NCBI GenBank assembly: GCA_964593905.1
Contig: CAZQLE010000052.1
Span: 1-20,968 of the forward strand
Length of the DNA: 20,968 bases
Direction of reading: 5' to 3'
Source: CAZQLE01 sp964593905
GTDB taxonomy: Bacteria > Chloroflexota > Anaerolineae > Anaerolineales > Anaerolineaceae
The first letter of the stretch is position 1. Every line of letters starts with the position of its first letter. A program made the position numbers and the translations under genes. The notes beneath the pieces are model-generated. The model made no database searches. It was not told the DNA's origin and worked only from the letters and a program-made list of their open reading frames with translations. This document shows positions 7,034-14,299 of this stretch, one piece after another.

Positions 7034-7447
7034 ATGAGCGTGAATGATCCTATTGCAGATATGTTAACGCGCATCCGAAATGCGATGATGGCCGGTCAAT
7101 CGGTGGCTGCAATGCCCAGCTCGAAGTTGAAAATCGAGATTGCCCGAATCCTCAAAGAAGAGGGTTTCGTGGAAGGGTATGAAGAAGCCGAAGCCGAACT
7201 GCCAACGCACAAGATGCTGCGTGTACGAATTAAGTATGTGGGTGAACGCCGCGAGCGTCGCCCGGTGATCACCGGCCTTGTGCGGGTGAGTCGACCCGGC
7301 CGCCGTGTCTACACCCAGAAGAGTGATATCCCCTGGGTTCTGTCCGGGATGGGTATTGCGATCCTGTCGACCCCGAAAGGTGTCATGACCGGGCAGCGTG
7401 CTCGCCAATTGAATGTTGGCGGCGAAATCCTCTGCAAGGTCTGGTAG
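7034..7447 (+). CDS. rpsH: 30S ribosomal protein S8
   Basis: The product has 137 residues, slightly over the common 130-132. It opens with NDPIADMLTRIRNA and has the C-terminal signature STPKGVMTGQRARQLNVGGEILCKVW. S8 is a primary 16S rRNA binder in the platform. In E. coli it represses the spc operon by binding rplE mRNA, though I see no clear mimic of that site here. CCGGAGGTAAGAG at 7020-7032 gives a good binding site. The extra residues lie in the middle (YVGERRERR) and look like normal variation. Confidence 0.97.
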   Translation: MSVNDPIADMLTRIRNAMMAGQSVAAMPSSKLKIEIARILKEEGFVEGYEEAEAELPTHKMLRVRIKYVGERRERRPVITGLVRVSRPGRRVYTQKSDIPWVLSGMGIAILSTPKGVMTGQRARQLNVGGEILCKVW

Positions 7448-7468
7448 TTGGGATAAGGAGGTATCGAC

Positions 7469-8017
7469 GTGTCTCGTATTGGACGCATGCCAATTACCGT
7501 TCCGGCCGGTGTGCAGGTGGACATCACAGGCAATGAAGTTCGTGTGAAGGGCCCCAAAGGCGAACTTTCACGCACTTTCAACCCTGAGGTGTCGTTGAAG
7601 ATGGAAAATTCCGAGTTGATTGTTTCGCGCATCAACGATGAACCCATTTCACGTGCACTGCACGGAACGACTCGTGCTGTTTTGAACAACATGGTGACCG
7701 GTGTAAGCGCTGGTTTTACCCGTATGTTGGAAGTCGATGGCGTGGGTTACCGCGCCGAAATGAGTGGCTCAACCCTGATGTTGTATGTGGGTTATTCACA
7801 TCCGGTAGAGGTTGTTCCCCCCAGTGGGATCAGCTTCGAAGCGGATGCAAAAACCCGCCAGATCAAGGTGAACGGCTTTGATAAAGAGCAGGTGGGCCAG
7901 GTTGCAGCGAACATCCGTGAGATTCGCCCCCCCGAACCATATCATGGGAAGGGTATTCGATACGCGGGTGAGAAGATTCGCCGCAAAGCTGGTAAATCTG
8001 GTAAAGGCAAGAAATAA
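7469..8017 (+). CDS. rplF: 50S ribosomal protein L6
   Basis: The 182-residue product is full-length L6. It opens MSRIGRMPITVPAGV, the middle has VDGVGYRAEMSG (about 89-100), and the C-terminal signature RPPEPYHGKGIRYAGEKIRRKAGK is around residues 153-176. L6 lies near the factor-binding site and the sarcin-ricin loop. The start codon is GTG at 7469, strongly supported by AAGGAGGT at 7455-7462. The C-terminus is Lys/Gly rich, as is usual. Confidence 0.98.
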   Translation: MSRIGRMPITVPAGVQVDITGNEVRVKGPKGELSRTFNPEVSLKMENSELIVSRINDEPISRALHGTTRAVLNNMVTGVSAGFTRMLEVDGVGYRAEMSGSTLMLYVGYSHPVEVVPPSGISFEADAKTRQIKVNGFDKEQVGQVAANIREIRPPEPYHGKGIRYAGEKIRRKAGKSGKGKK

Positions 8018-8027
8018 GGGATAGCAT

Positions 8028-8393
8028 ATGGCGAAGATGACTCGTAGTGAGGCTCGAAATCGTCGGCACGCCCGTGTGCGTAAGCACTTGGCGGGTACGC
8101 CAGAGCGCCCGCGCCTGTGCGTTTACCGCAGCCTGGCGGATATCTATGTCCAGGTGATCGATGATGAGGCCGGTGTAACACTGGCCGCAGCATCGAGCAT
8201 TGATAAGGAACTCCGTGACAAGGTGCAGGGAAAAACCAAAACCGAGCAGGCCCAGATTGTGGGCAAGCTGGTTGCTGAGCGCGCGCAATCCAAAGGGATT
8301 ACCACGGTGGTCTTTGATCGAGGTGGCTTCCGCTACATCGGTCGCGTGAAAGCGCTGGCAGATGCAGCGCGCGAGGCTGGCCTGGTTTTCTAG
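8028..8393 (+). CDS. rplR: 50S ribosomal protein L18
   Basis: The protein has 121 residues and matches bacterial L18. It has a basic N-terminus (EARNRRHARVRKHLAGTPERPRLCVYRS), IYVQVIDDEAGVTL in the middle, and the signature FDRGGFRYIGRVKALADAAREAGLVF at the C-terminus. L18 carries 5S rRNA into the 50S subunit together with L5. It begins 10 nt after rplF, with AAGGGATAG as a modest binding site. Nothing is unusual. Confidence 0.97.
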   Translation: MAKMTRSEARNRRHARVRKHLAGTPERPRLCVYRSLADIYVQVIDDEAGVTLAAASSIDKELRDKVQGKTKTEQAQIVGKLVAERAQSKGITTVVFDRGGFRYIGRVKALADAAREAGLVF

Positions 8394-8422
8394 GCTAGAG
8401 AGGAAAAAAGAGGGCCTTGACA

Positions 8423-8953
8423 ATGGAGATGATGGAATATCAAGCTGAAGAACAACTCGACGAGCGCGTGATTGAAATTGCGCGTGTCGCGAAAGTGGTC
8501 AAAGGCGGCCGCCGCTTCCAGTTCCGGGTTACCGTGGTGCTTGGTGATAACAACGGTACGGTGGGGCTGGGAATCGGCAAGGCCAATGCGGTGCCCGATG
8601 CGATGCGTAAAGCATCGGAACGCGCCCGCAAGACCATGCGAAAAGTCGCCCGAACTGAAACCACCATCCCGCATGATGTGTTGGGTCGTGTGGCGGGCGC
8701 AAAAGTGCTGCTGAAGCCGGCTTCACCCGGTACTGGCGTTATTGCTGCGGGTGGTGTGCGTGCCGTGTTGGAAGCCGCGGGTATTCATGATATCCTGACC
8801 AAATCGATGGGCAGCGCCAATGTGTTGAATGTGGTGAAAGCCACCTTTGACGCCCTGGAGCAGTTGAAGTCTGTCGAAGAGGAAGCTGCCCGCCGCGGTA
8901 AACCGGTGGAAGAGCTTATGCCTTACTGGCAGCGGAGGAAGAAGAATGCCTGA
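8423..8953 (+). CDS. rpsE: 30S ribosomal protein S5
   Basis: The protein has 176 residues. The dsRNA-binding-like N domain holds AKVVKGGRRFQFRVTVVLGD (about 23-42) and GLGIGKANAVPDAMRKA. The C domain has LLKPASPGTGVIAAGGVRAVLEAAG and DILTKSMGS. S5 lines the mRNA entry tunnel, and mutations there affect fidelity in other bacteria. The ATG at 8423 is preferred over an in-frame TTG at 8417 because AGAGGG (8409-8414) is 8 nt upstream. Its 3' end overlaps rpmD by 8 nt in another frame. Confidence 0.97.
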   Translation: MEMMEYQAEEQLDERVIEIARVAKVVKGGRRFQFRVTVVLGDNNGTVGLGIGKANAVPDAMRKASERARKTMRKVARTETTIPHDVLGRVAGAKVLLKPASPGTGVIAAGGVRAVLEAAGIHDILTKSMGSANVLNVVKATFDALEQLKSVEEEAARRGKPVEELMPYWQRRKKNA

Positions 8954-9155
8954 GAATAGCCAACCCGTCAAGAAATTACGGATCACGCTGGTTAAAAGCG
9001 CGATCGGTTATTCGGTGCGCCATAAAGCTACCGTACGTGCTCTGGGTTTGCGCAAACTGCATCAGACTGTGGTGCAAGATGACAACCCGACCATTCGCGG
9101 TATGCTGGCGAAGGTCAATCATCTGGTAGTGATTGAAGAGCAGGTGGACGAATGA
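8946..9155 (+). CDS. rpmD: 50S ribosomal protein L30
   Basis: The 69-residue product is the short bacterial L30. The pattern LRITLVKSAIGYSVRHKATVRALGLRKLHQTVVQDDNPTIRGMLAKV covers most of the protein, with the invariant IRGM near residue 51. L30 is a late, non-essential 50S protein absent in some lineages. It overlaps the end of rpsE by 8 nt and the start of rplO by 4 nt, and the binding site GGAGGAAGA lies inside rpsE. An N-terminal extension of about 9 residues is slightly long. Confidence 0.96.
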   Translation: MPENSQPVKKLRITLVKSAIGYSVRHKATVRALGLRKLHQTVVQDDNPTIRGMLAKVNHLVVIEEQVDE

Positions 9156-9604
9156 AACTGAATGATTTAATGCCCAATGTGGGTGCGAAGCAAAAACGCA
9201 AGCGCGTCGGGCGCGGCATTTCTGCCGGTCAGGGTAAGACCGCCGGTAAAGGCACGAAGGGCGAGGGCGCCCGCTCGGGCCAGGGTGGTAACCTGTATCG
9301 ACAGGGCGGCAACCTGCCGTTTTATCGCCGCCTGCCCTTTATGCGTGGTGAAGGCTTTACCCCGCCCAATCAGGTGACCTATAACGAAGTCAAGCTGGAA
9401 CAGCTCGAGCGCTTTGAAGCTGGCGCTGAAGTGACCCCTGAGGTCCTCGCCGAAGCTCGCTTACTGCGCAAAGTGAAAAACCCGGTTGTCATTCTGGGCA
9501 ACGGAGAAGTCAAAGTAGCTTTGAAGGTGAAAGTTCATCGAATTACCAAAAGCGCGCGCGAGAAGATCGAAGCCGCTGGTGGTAGTGTTGAAATCATCGC
9601 CTAA
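9152..9604 (+). CDS. rplO: 50S ribosomal protein L15
   Basis: The product has 150 residues and is typical L15. It opens MKLNDLMPNVGAKQKRKRVGRG. The Gly/Lys-rich tail that threads into rRNA follows (GQGKTAGKGTKGEGARSG), then the PFYRRLPFMRGEGF segment. The C-terminal signature is KVKVHRITKSAREKIEAAGG. L15 assembles midway in the 50S and interacts with domain II. The ATGA overlap with rpmD couples translation. A 33-nt gap with its own strong binding site then precedes secY. Confidence 0.97.
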   Translation: MKLNDLMPNVGAKQKRKRVGRGISAGQGKTAGKGTKGEGARSGQGGNLYRQGGNLPFYRRLPFMRGEGFTPPNQVTYNEVKLEQLERFEAGAEVTPEVLAEARLLRKVKNPVVILGNGEVKVALKVKVHRITKSAREKIEAAGGSVEIIA

Positions 9605-9637
9605 TACGGCTAACCCTACGACGAAGGAGATCCACGC

Positions 9638-10978
9638 ATGAAGCGTTCAGCTTGGCGCTACCTGTGGAAATCAGAGGACATCCGGAATAAGCTACTCATC
9701 ACGTTGCTGCTGCTGGTAATCTACCGCTTTGCAGCCAACGTTCCGGTCCCTGGAATCGACCGTGAAGTTCTCCGCCAATTGACCGAGGCTGGAGGAGCTG
9801 CGGGCAACCTGTTCAACTTGCTGGATTTATTGTCTGGCGGTACGGTGTCCAACTTCTCCATCCTCGCGATGGGCGTGTATCCTTACATCACGGCTCAAAT
9901 TATCCTGCAATTGCTCATCCCGATCATTCCTGCTCTGGAACGCAAGTTAAAGGATAACCCGCGCGAAGGTCAGAAATGGATGGAACGCTGGACAGTCATT
10001 TTGACCGTCCCGATGGCGGCTTTGTCGGCCATCGGCCAGATTAACATCTTCAACTCTTTCCTCAACGGCCAATCAGTGCTGGTCAATTACGGTTTCACCG
10101 GAGCAGCGCTAGTTCCGACCCTGGCTACCCTGTTCACCATGATTGCCGGCACCATGTTTGGCATCTGGGTGGGGCAGTTGATCTCGGAATATGGCATCCC
10201 CAATCAGGGGCTTTCGTTGATCATCTTCGCGGGCATTGTGTCTCGCCTGCCGGCCAACCTGGGCAGTATCTTAAGCGATAAGGTGAACGGCTGGTGGATG
10301 CTGGTGGTGATTCTGGTGGTTTTGTTGTTGACAATCTTTGCCATTGTCTATGTGCAGCAAGGCCGCCGCAATGTGCCTGTGCTCTTCCCGGGTCGCCGCG
10401 TAGGCGCACGGATGTCGATGCCGGTGCGCAGCAACCTGCCCTTGATGGTTAATATGGCAGGTATGATCCCGCTCATCTTTGCCCAGTCGCTGATCACCTT
10501 CCCGGCGATCATCGCGAGCTACTTTGTGAACTCGGCGACCACCTGGGTGGCCAGCTTCTCAAAGGCCATCTACGACACCTTTAGCGGGAATAACGCCTGG
10601 TATTCGATCATTTACTTTGTCATGGTTGTGCTGTTTACATTCTTCTATACGGATGTGCTTTTCTCGCAGCAGAACTATGGCGAAAATCTGAAACGCCAGG
10701 GTGCACAGATCCCGGGTGTGGTTCGGGGCAGCCCTACTCAGAAATATCTGAGCAAGGTGCAGCGCCGCATTACTCTGCCGGGCGCGCTCTTCCTGGGGCT
10801 GGTGGCTGTGCTGCCTTTCCTGGTGGGTCTGCTCTTGCCGACTTCTGCTCGAAACGGTTTGATGCTGGTTTCGGCAGCCGGTTTGCTGATCGTGGTGGGT
10901 GTGGTTCGTGACACCTTTACCATTATCGAAACCGAGTTGAAGCTGCACGGCTATGACGAGAGCCTGATTAAGCGCTAA
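9638..10978 (+). CDS. secY: Protein translocase subunit SecY
   Basis: The 446-residue protein has the normal SecY length and about ten hydrophobic spans, the first near residues 18-36. The plug region (GGTVSNFSILAMGVYPYITAQI) is at about 67-88. The cytoplasmic loop carries RRVGARMSMPVRSNLPLMVNMAGMIPLIFA, the conserved ribosome/SecA-contact motif. SecY is the pore of the Sec system in the inner membrane, partnered by SecE and SecG (not in this window). It follows rplO by 33 nt with AAGGAGAT at 9624-9631, the standard spc-operon position. Confidence 0.98.
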   Translation: MKRSAWRYLWKSEDIRNKLLITLLLLVIYRFAANVPVPGIDREVLRQLTEAGGAAGNLFNLLDLLSGGTVSNFSILAMGVYPYITAQIILQLLIPIIPALERKLKDNPREGQKWMERWTVILTVPMAALSAIGQINIFNSFLNGQSVLVNYGFTGAALVPTLATLFTMIAGTMFGIWVGQLISEYGIPNQGLSLIIFAGIVSRLPANLGSILSDKVNGWWMLVVILVVLLLTIFAIVYVQQGRRNVPVLFPGRRVGARMSMPVRSNLPLMVNMAGMIPLIFAQSLITFPAIIASYFVNSATTWVASFSKAIYDTFSGNNAWYSIIYFVMVVLFTFFYTDVLFSQQNYGENLKRQGAQIPGVVRGSPTQKYLSKVQRRITLPGALFLGLVAVLPFLVGLLLPTSARNGLMLVSAAGLLIVVGVVRDTFTIIETELKLHGYDESLIKR

Positions 10979-11002
10979 GAAAAGAATTACGAGGGAAAAG
11001 CC

Positions 11003-11656
11003 ATGCCAACCTATATTGTTCTTCTGGGTCCTCCGGGTGCTGGAAAAGGAACACAGGCCAAAGCCATCTCTGAAACGATGAATCTGGCTCATGTCTCTTC
11101 TGGTGATCTGTTCCGTGAGAATCTTAAAGCACAGACCGAGCTGGGCAAACTGGCGCAAACTTATATGAACCGCGGCGAACTGGTGCCTGATGATGTCACC
11201 ATTGCCATGGTCAAAGACCGCCTTTCTCGGCCCGATTGTGCAGAGGGCGCCTTGTTGGATGGCTTTCCCCGTACCCCGGCTCAGGCGAAAGCGCTGGATG
11301 CCATGCTGGCTGCCCAGGGCAGTAAGCTGCACTCGGTGCCCTACATTGCCGTAGCGCCGGAGATATTGGTGGAACGGTTGAGCGGCCGCTGGTCGTGCCG
11401 CGCTGCGGGCCATGTTTACCACGAAAAATTCAACCCGCCTGCCAAGGCAGGTGTGTGCGATGTGGATGGTTCCGAGCTGTATCAGCGCGATGACGACAAG
11501 CCCGAAACGGTGGCAAACCGCATCCGCGTCTATGCGGAACAGACTGCCCCGTTGATCAGCTACTATACCGAGAACGGTGTTTTGTTTGAACTGGATGGTA
11601 CCCTGCCCATTGAGCAGGTGACCTCCCTGCTCCTGGCAGAATTGAAGAAAGGTTAA
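11003..11656 (+). CDS. adk: Adenylate kinase with a partly lost zinc site in the LID
   Basis: The 217-residue long-form kinase interconverts ATP + AMP and 2 ADP in the cytoplasm. The P-loop GPPGAGKGT is at 9-17, DGFPRT at 86-91, and the LID domain at about 127-165. Zinc-bearing homologs carry C-x2-C in the first knuckle and C-x2-C/D in the second. Here C132, C152 and D155 are present, but the second ligand is Ala135 (codon GCG). The site therefore has three of four ligands, and the zinc is probably weak or lost. It lies between secY and map, the usual order. GAGGGAAA (10990-10997) precedes the ATG. Confidence 0.97.
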   Translation: MPTYIVLLGPPGAGKGTQAKAISETMNLAHVSSGDLFRENLKAQTELGKLAQTYMNRGELVPDDVTIAMVKDRLSRPDCAEGALLDGFPRTPAQAKALDAMLAAQGSKLHSVPYIAVAPEILVERLSGRWSCRAAGHVYHEKFNPPAKAGVCDVDGSELYQRDDDKPETVANRIRVYAEQTAPLISYYTENGVLFELDGTLPIEQVTSLLLAELKKG

Positions 11657-11663
11657 GTTTCTC

Positions 11664-12491
11664 ATGTCTTGGGATCGACAGATTACGCTTAAGTCTTCCG
11701 AAGAACTTGCCATTATGCGCAAAGCGGGTGAAATTAACGCTATGGCGCTGCAGGCAGCTTATCTGGCCATTCGGCCCGGAGCGACGACGGCTGATCTTAA
11801 TGCGGCTGCTGATGAGGTTTTGCACAAACACGGCGTGTATTCGCCCTTCAAGAATTATCCGGGTCCGACCCCCTATCCGGCCAGCACCACGGTCAGCGTC
11901 AACGCTGAGCTGGTACACGGCATCCCGAGTAAGAAGCGGGTGTTGAAAGCCGGAGATATCGTTTCGGTGGATTGCGGCACGGTGTTTGAAGGGTTTGTAG
12001 CCGACTCGGCCTTTTCGGCCGGGGTGGGCGAAATTTCAGAAGAGGCGCGCAAACTGCTGGATGTTACCGAACAGTCGCTGTATGTGGGCATTGCCCGCAT
12101 GGTGGCCGGTAATCATATTGGTGATGTCTCGGCAGCGATTCAGGCTTATGTAGAGAAACACAACCTGTATGTCACCCGCGAGTATACCGGTCACGGTGTT
12201 GGGCGGCAGATGCACGAAGGGCCGCAGGTGCCCAATTACGGCACCCCGGGCCGGGGTTTGCAACTGCGCCCCGGGATGACAATTGCGCTGGAACCGATGG
12301 TTTTGGTGGGCACGGCTGCCACCAGAGTCCATCCAGACGGCTGGACGGTGAGCTCACGGGATGGATCATTGACAGCGCATTTTGAACACACAATCGCGGT
12401 TACAGAAAATGGACCGCTGATTCTGACCAAGCTCCCCGACGGGACCAGTCCGGCGCAGATCACTGGACAGTTACGCGAAGAGCGGGTATAA
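11664..12491 (+). CDS. map: Methionine aminopeptidase, type I
   Basis: The 275-residue enzyme removes the initiator Met from new proteins in the cytoplasm using two metal ions. All five metal ligands are visible at family spacing: D103, D114, H177, E210 and E241. The supporting His residues H85 and H184 are also present. Motifs include VDCGTVFEGFVADSAF, GHGVGRQMHEGP and ALEPM. It lies 7 nt after adk, with only a modest AAAGG upstream (11648-11652), so coupling to adk is likely. A promoter for the next genes overlaps its stop codon. The C-terminal extension after the catalytic core is about 30 residues. Confidence 0.98.
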   Translation: MSWDRQITLKSSEELAIMRKAGEINAMALQAAYLAIRPGATTADLNAAADEVLHKHGVYSPFKNYPGPTPYPASTTVSVNAELVHGIPSKKRVLKAGDIVSVDCGTVFEGFVADSAFSAGVGEISEEARKLLDVTEQSLYVGIARMVAGNHIGDVSAAIQAYVEKHNLYVTREYTGHGVGRQMHEGPQVPNYGTPGRGLQLRPGMTIALEPMVLVGTAATRVHPDGWTVSSRDGSLTAHFEHTIAVTENGPLILTKLPDGTSPAQITGQLREERV

Positions 12492-12492
12492 T
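12464..12492 (+). promoter_or_regulatory. Near-consensus sigma-70 promoter overlapping the map stop codon
   Basis: A -35 box TGGACA (12464-12469, 5 of 6 to TTGACA) is separated by exactly 17 nt from a perfect TATAAT (12487-12492). The map stop TAA (12489-12491) lies within the -10 box. Transcription would start near 12499, giving a leader of about 50 nt before rpmJ. It would place rpmJ-rpsM-rpsK-rpsD-rpoA-rplQ under partly independent control from the spc genes, much as the alpha operon is separate elsewhere. Confidence 0.75.
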
Positions 12493-12500
12493 CTGGTCTT

Positions 12501-12521
12501 TGGCTGCACCTTCCACAGCCA
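12501..12521 (+). promoter_or_regulatory. Leader hairpin between the alpha promoter and rpmJ
   Basis: TGGCTG (12501-12506) and CAGCCA (12516-12521) form a perfect 6-bp stem with a 9-nt loop, right at the predicted transcript 5' end. In E. coli the alpha operon leader is bound by S4. This stem is short, and any similar role here is inference. It could also simply stabilise the 5' end of the mRNA. Confidence 0.35.
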
Positions 12522-12548
12522 GGCGCAATTATTTTGAAGGAGTGAATC

Positions 12549-12662
12549 ATGAAGGTGACTTCATCCATCAAGAAGCGGTGCGCGAAGTGCAAAGTTGTAA
12601 AGCGCAGCGGCCGTTTGTATATCATTTGTGATAACCCAAAGCACAAGCAGCGACAGGGATAA
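12549..12662 (+). CDS. rpmJ: 50S ribosomal protein L36
   Basis: This small gene encodes 37 residues: it starts MKVTSSIKKRCAKC, the middle is GRLYIICDNPKHKQ, and it ends RQG. The length and pattern are those of L36, which binds 23S rRNA through one zinc ion. All four ligands are present: C11, C14, C27 and H32, so this is the zinc-bearing (C+) form. The binding site is GAAGGAG (12536-12542), 6 nt before the ATG. It is the first gene after the embedded promoter. infA, which often comes just before rpmJ, is absent here. Confidence 0.96.
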   Translation: MKVTSSIKKRCAKCKVVKRSGRLYIICDNPKHKQRQG

Positions 12663-12668
12663 GGATCT

Positions 12669-13055
12669 ATGGCACGTATTGAAGGTGTTGATCTTCCCCG
12701 CAATAAGCGTGTGGAAATTGCTCTGACGTATATTTTTGGGATCGGCATGACCCGTTCCCAACGGATTTTGACCGCGACGGGTGTAAACCCGGATATTCGC
12801 GTGAAAGATCTGACCGAAGCCGAAGAGAACGCGCTGCGCGAGTTCATCTCCAAGAACTACAAAGTGGAAGGTGATTTGCGCCGCGAAGTTCAGATGAACA
12901 TCAAACGGCTGATTGAAATCGGTTGCTATCGCGGTCTGCGCCACCGCCGCAATTTGCCTTTGCGCGGACAGCGGACTCGCACCAATGCCCGCACTGCCAA
13001 GGGTCCGAAGAAGACCGTGGCCGGTCGCGGCCGCCGACGTGGCGGCAAGAAATAA
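12669..13055 (+). CDS. rpsM: 30S ribosomal protein S13
   Basis: The 128-residue product opens MARIEGVDLPRNKRVEIALTYIFGIG and contains the signature RGLRHRRNLPLRGQRTRTNARTAKGPKKTVAG near the C-terminus (about 89-120). S13 sits in the 30S head, contacting P-site tRNA and bridging to L5. It begins 6 nt after rpmJ, with AAGGAT as binding site. The C-terminus is strongly basic (GRGRRRGGKK), as usual. Between it and rpsK is an unusual 128-nt gap with hairpins. Confidence 0.98.
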   Translation: MARIEGVDLPRNKRVEIALTYIFGIGMTRSQRILTATGVNPDIRVKDLTEAEENALREFISKNYKVEGDLRREVQMNIKRLIEIGCYRGLRHRRNLPLRGQRTRTNARTAKGPKKTVAGRGRRRGGKK

Positions 13056-13073
13056 TCTGGAGTAGACCTGTAA

Positions 13074-13158
13074 TCTGGCTGTCGGTTGGGGCGTTTTCCT
13101 TCTCTGTCCCGCGGCTGCCTGACAGCCGGAAACACCGGTCTCGAAGGGTTATCTTCGA
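13074..13158 (+). promoter_or_regulatory. Two inverted repeats in the rpsM-rpsK gap
   Basis: The first stem pairs TCTGGCTGTC (13074-13083) with GACAGCCGGA (13121-13130), ten pairs including one G-T, with a 37-nt loop. The second pairs TCGAAG (13141-13146) with CTTCGA (13153-13158), loop GGTTAT, ending 25 nt before the rpsK ATG. Neither is followed by a T-run, so termination is unlikely. They may form a folded intercistronic leader for rpsK. The binding site GTGAGGA at 13174-13180 lies outside the stems. Confidence 0.45.
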
Positions 13159-13183
13159 TCGTACGAAAGGTTCGTGAGGAAAT

Positions 13184-13588
13184 ATGGCTCAAAATGTACG
13201 CTCTACGCGCCGCACTGCGGCAGCGCGCAAAGTGAAGCGCACACTGTCCTCTGCGCAGGTGCATGTTTTTGCTTCATTCAATAACACCATCATCACCATT
13301 ACTGACCAGCAGGGTAACACCGTTTGCTGGGGCAGCTCGGGCGCGGTTGGCTTCAAGGGCTCTCGCAAGAGCACTCCTTTTGCCGCTCGTTTGGCTGCTG
13401 AACAGGCGATTAAGACCGCTCAGGGGATGGGTGTGCAGGAAGTGGACCTGATTGTCAAGGGACCGGGTCCGGGTCGTGAATCGGCGATTCGCGCCGTGCA
13501 GGCGATGGGCGTTAAAGTGCGCTCAATCTCTGATATCACCCCGGTTGCTCACAATGGCTGCCGACCCCCGAAAAAACGCCGCGTGTAA
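13184..13588 (+). CDS. rpsK: 30S ribosomal protein S11
   Basis: The 134-residue product is standard S11: HVFASFNNTIITITDQQGNTVCWGSSGAVGFKGSRKSTPFAA around residues 28-69, then VKGPGPGRESAIRAVQAMGVKV, and the conserved end HNGCRPPKKRRV. S11 forms the 30S platform with S18 and S21 and lies near the Shine-Dalgarno helix. GTGAGGA (13174-13180) serves as binding site. It sits 128 nt downstream of rpsM, much farther than the other genes in this operon, and 18 nt before rpsD. Confidence 0.98.
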   Translation: MAQNVRSTRRTAAARKVKRTLSSAQVHVFASFNNTIITITDQQGNTVCWGSSGAVGFKGSRKSTPFAARLAAEQAIKTAQGMGVQEVDLIVKGPGPGRESAIRAVQAMGVKVRSISDITPVAHNGCRPPKKRRV

Positions 13589-13606
13589 TTTAGAGAGGGA
13601 AGAATT

Positions 13607-14245
13607 ATGGCTCGATATACTGGTCCGGCATGCAGACTGTGCCGGCGTGAAGGTGAAAAGCTGTTTCTGAAGGGTGAGCGCTGCTTTACCCCGAAGTGCG
13701 CCTTTGAGCGCCGCGGCTATGCTCCTGGTGAGCACGGCCGCACCAGCCAGGGACGTAGTGACCGAACTTCGGACTACTCCCGCCAGCTGCGCGCAAAGCA
13801 ACGCGCGCGCCGCGTCTATGGTATTTTGGAACGTCAGTTCCGCCGCTATTACGGCATTGCGCAGCACACGCGGGGTTTGACTGGTTTGAACTTGCTGCAA
13901 ACCCTTGAACTGCGCTTAGACAATGTCGTTTATCGCATGGGTTTGGCCGAAAACCGCGCACAGGCTCGTCAGATGGTGAACCACGGTCATTTTATGGTGA
14001 ACGGTCGCCGCACGGATGTGCCTTCAATGCTGTTGCAGCCGGGCGATAAGCTCGAGGTGCGCGCGGGTTCTCGCAATCACACGTTCTTCAAAGAACTCCC
14101 GGAATTCGCCGAAAAGCGCAATTGTGCTCTCTGGTTAGACCGTGATGTCAAAAGTTTGAGCGGCCGCATTCTGCGCGCCCCCGAACGGGCTGAAATTGAC
14201 GGTAATCTGACCGAACAGCTCATCGTTGAGTACTACTCGCGCTAA
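13607..14245 (+). CDS. rpsD: 30S ribosomal protein S4, zinc-binding (C+) form
   Basis: The protein has 212 residues. The N-terminal knuckle carries C9, C12, C26 and C31, the four-Cys zinc form. The S4 RNA-binding domain spans about 95-160, with LELRLDNVVYRMGLAENRAQARQMVNHGHFMVNGR. S4 nucleates 30S assembly and in E. coli represses the alpha operon. If it does so here, the leaders near 12501 or 13074 would be the places to test. AGAGAGGGAAG (13591-13601) precedes the ATG. Length and order are ordinary. Confidence 0.98.
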   Translation: MARYTGPACRLCRREGEKLFLKGERCFTPKCAFERRGYAPGEHGRTSQGRSDRTSDYSRQLRAKQRARRVYGILERQFRRYYGIAQHTRGLTGLNLLQTLELRLDNVVYRMGLAENRAQARQMVNHGHFMVNGRRTDVPSMLLQPGDKLEVRAGSRNHTFFKELPEFAEKRNCALWLDRDVKSLSGRILRAPERAEIDGNLTEQLIVEYYSR

Positions 14246-14255
14246 TGCGCCGATA

Positions 14256-14288
14256 TTCCGGTGCGCGGTTTTCTAAGGTGTACCGGAA
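14256..14288 (+). promoter_or_regulatory. Hairpin abutting the rpoA ribosome binding site
   Basis: TTCCGGT (14256-14262) is perfectly complementary to ACCGGAA (14282-14288), with a 19-nt loop. The 3' arm ends right before the binding site AGGGG (14289-14293) and the GTG start at 14300. The first arm could also pair with a GC-rich stretch upstream (around 14247-14252), so two alternative folds are possible. It may tune rpoA translation relative to the ribosomal genes. This is a structural inference only. Confidence 0.4.
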
Positions 14289-14299
14289 AGGGGTGAAAC

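Noticed and set aside
10559..11722. A 387-codon open frame on the minus strand
   Set aside because: It is antisense to secY and adk, both complete and well supported. No recognisable motif is present.
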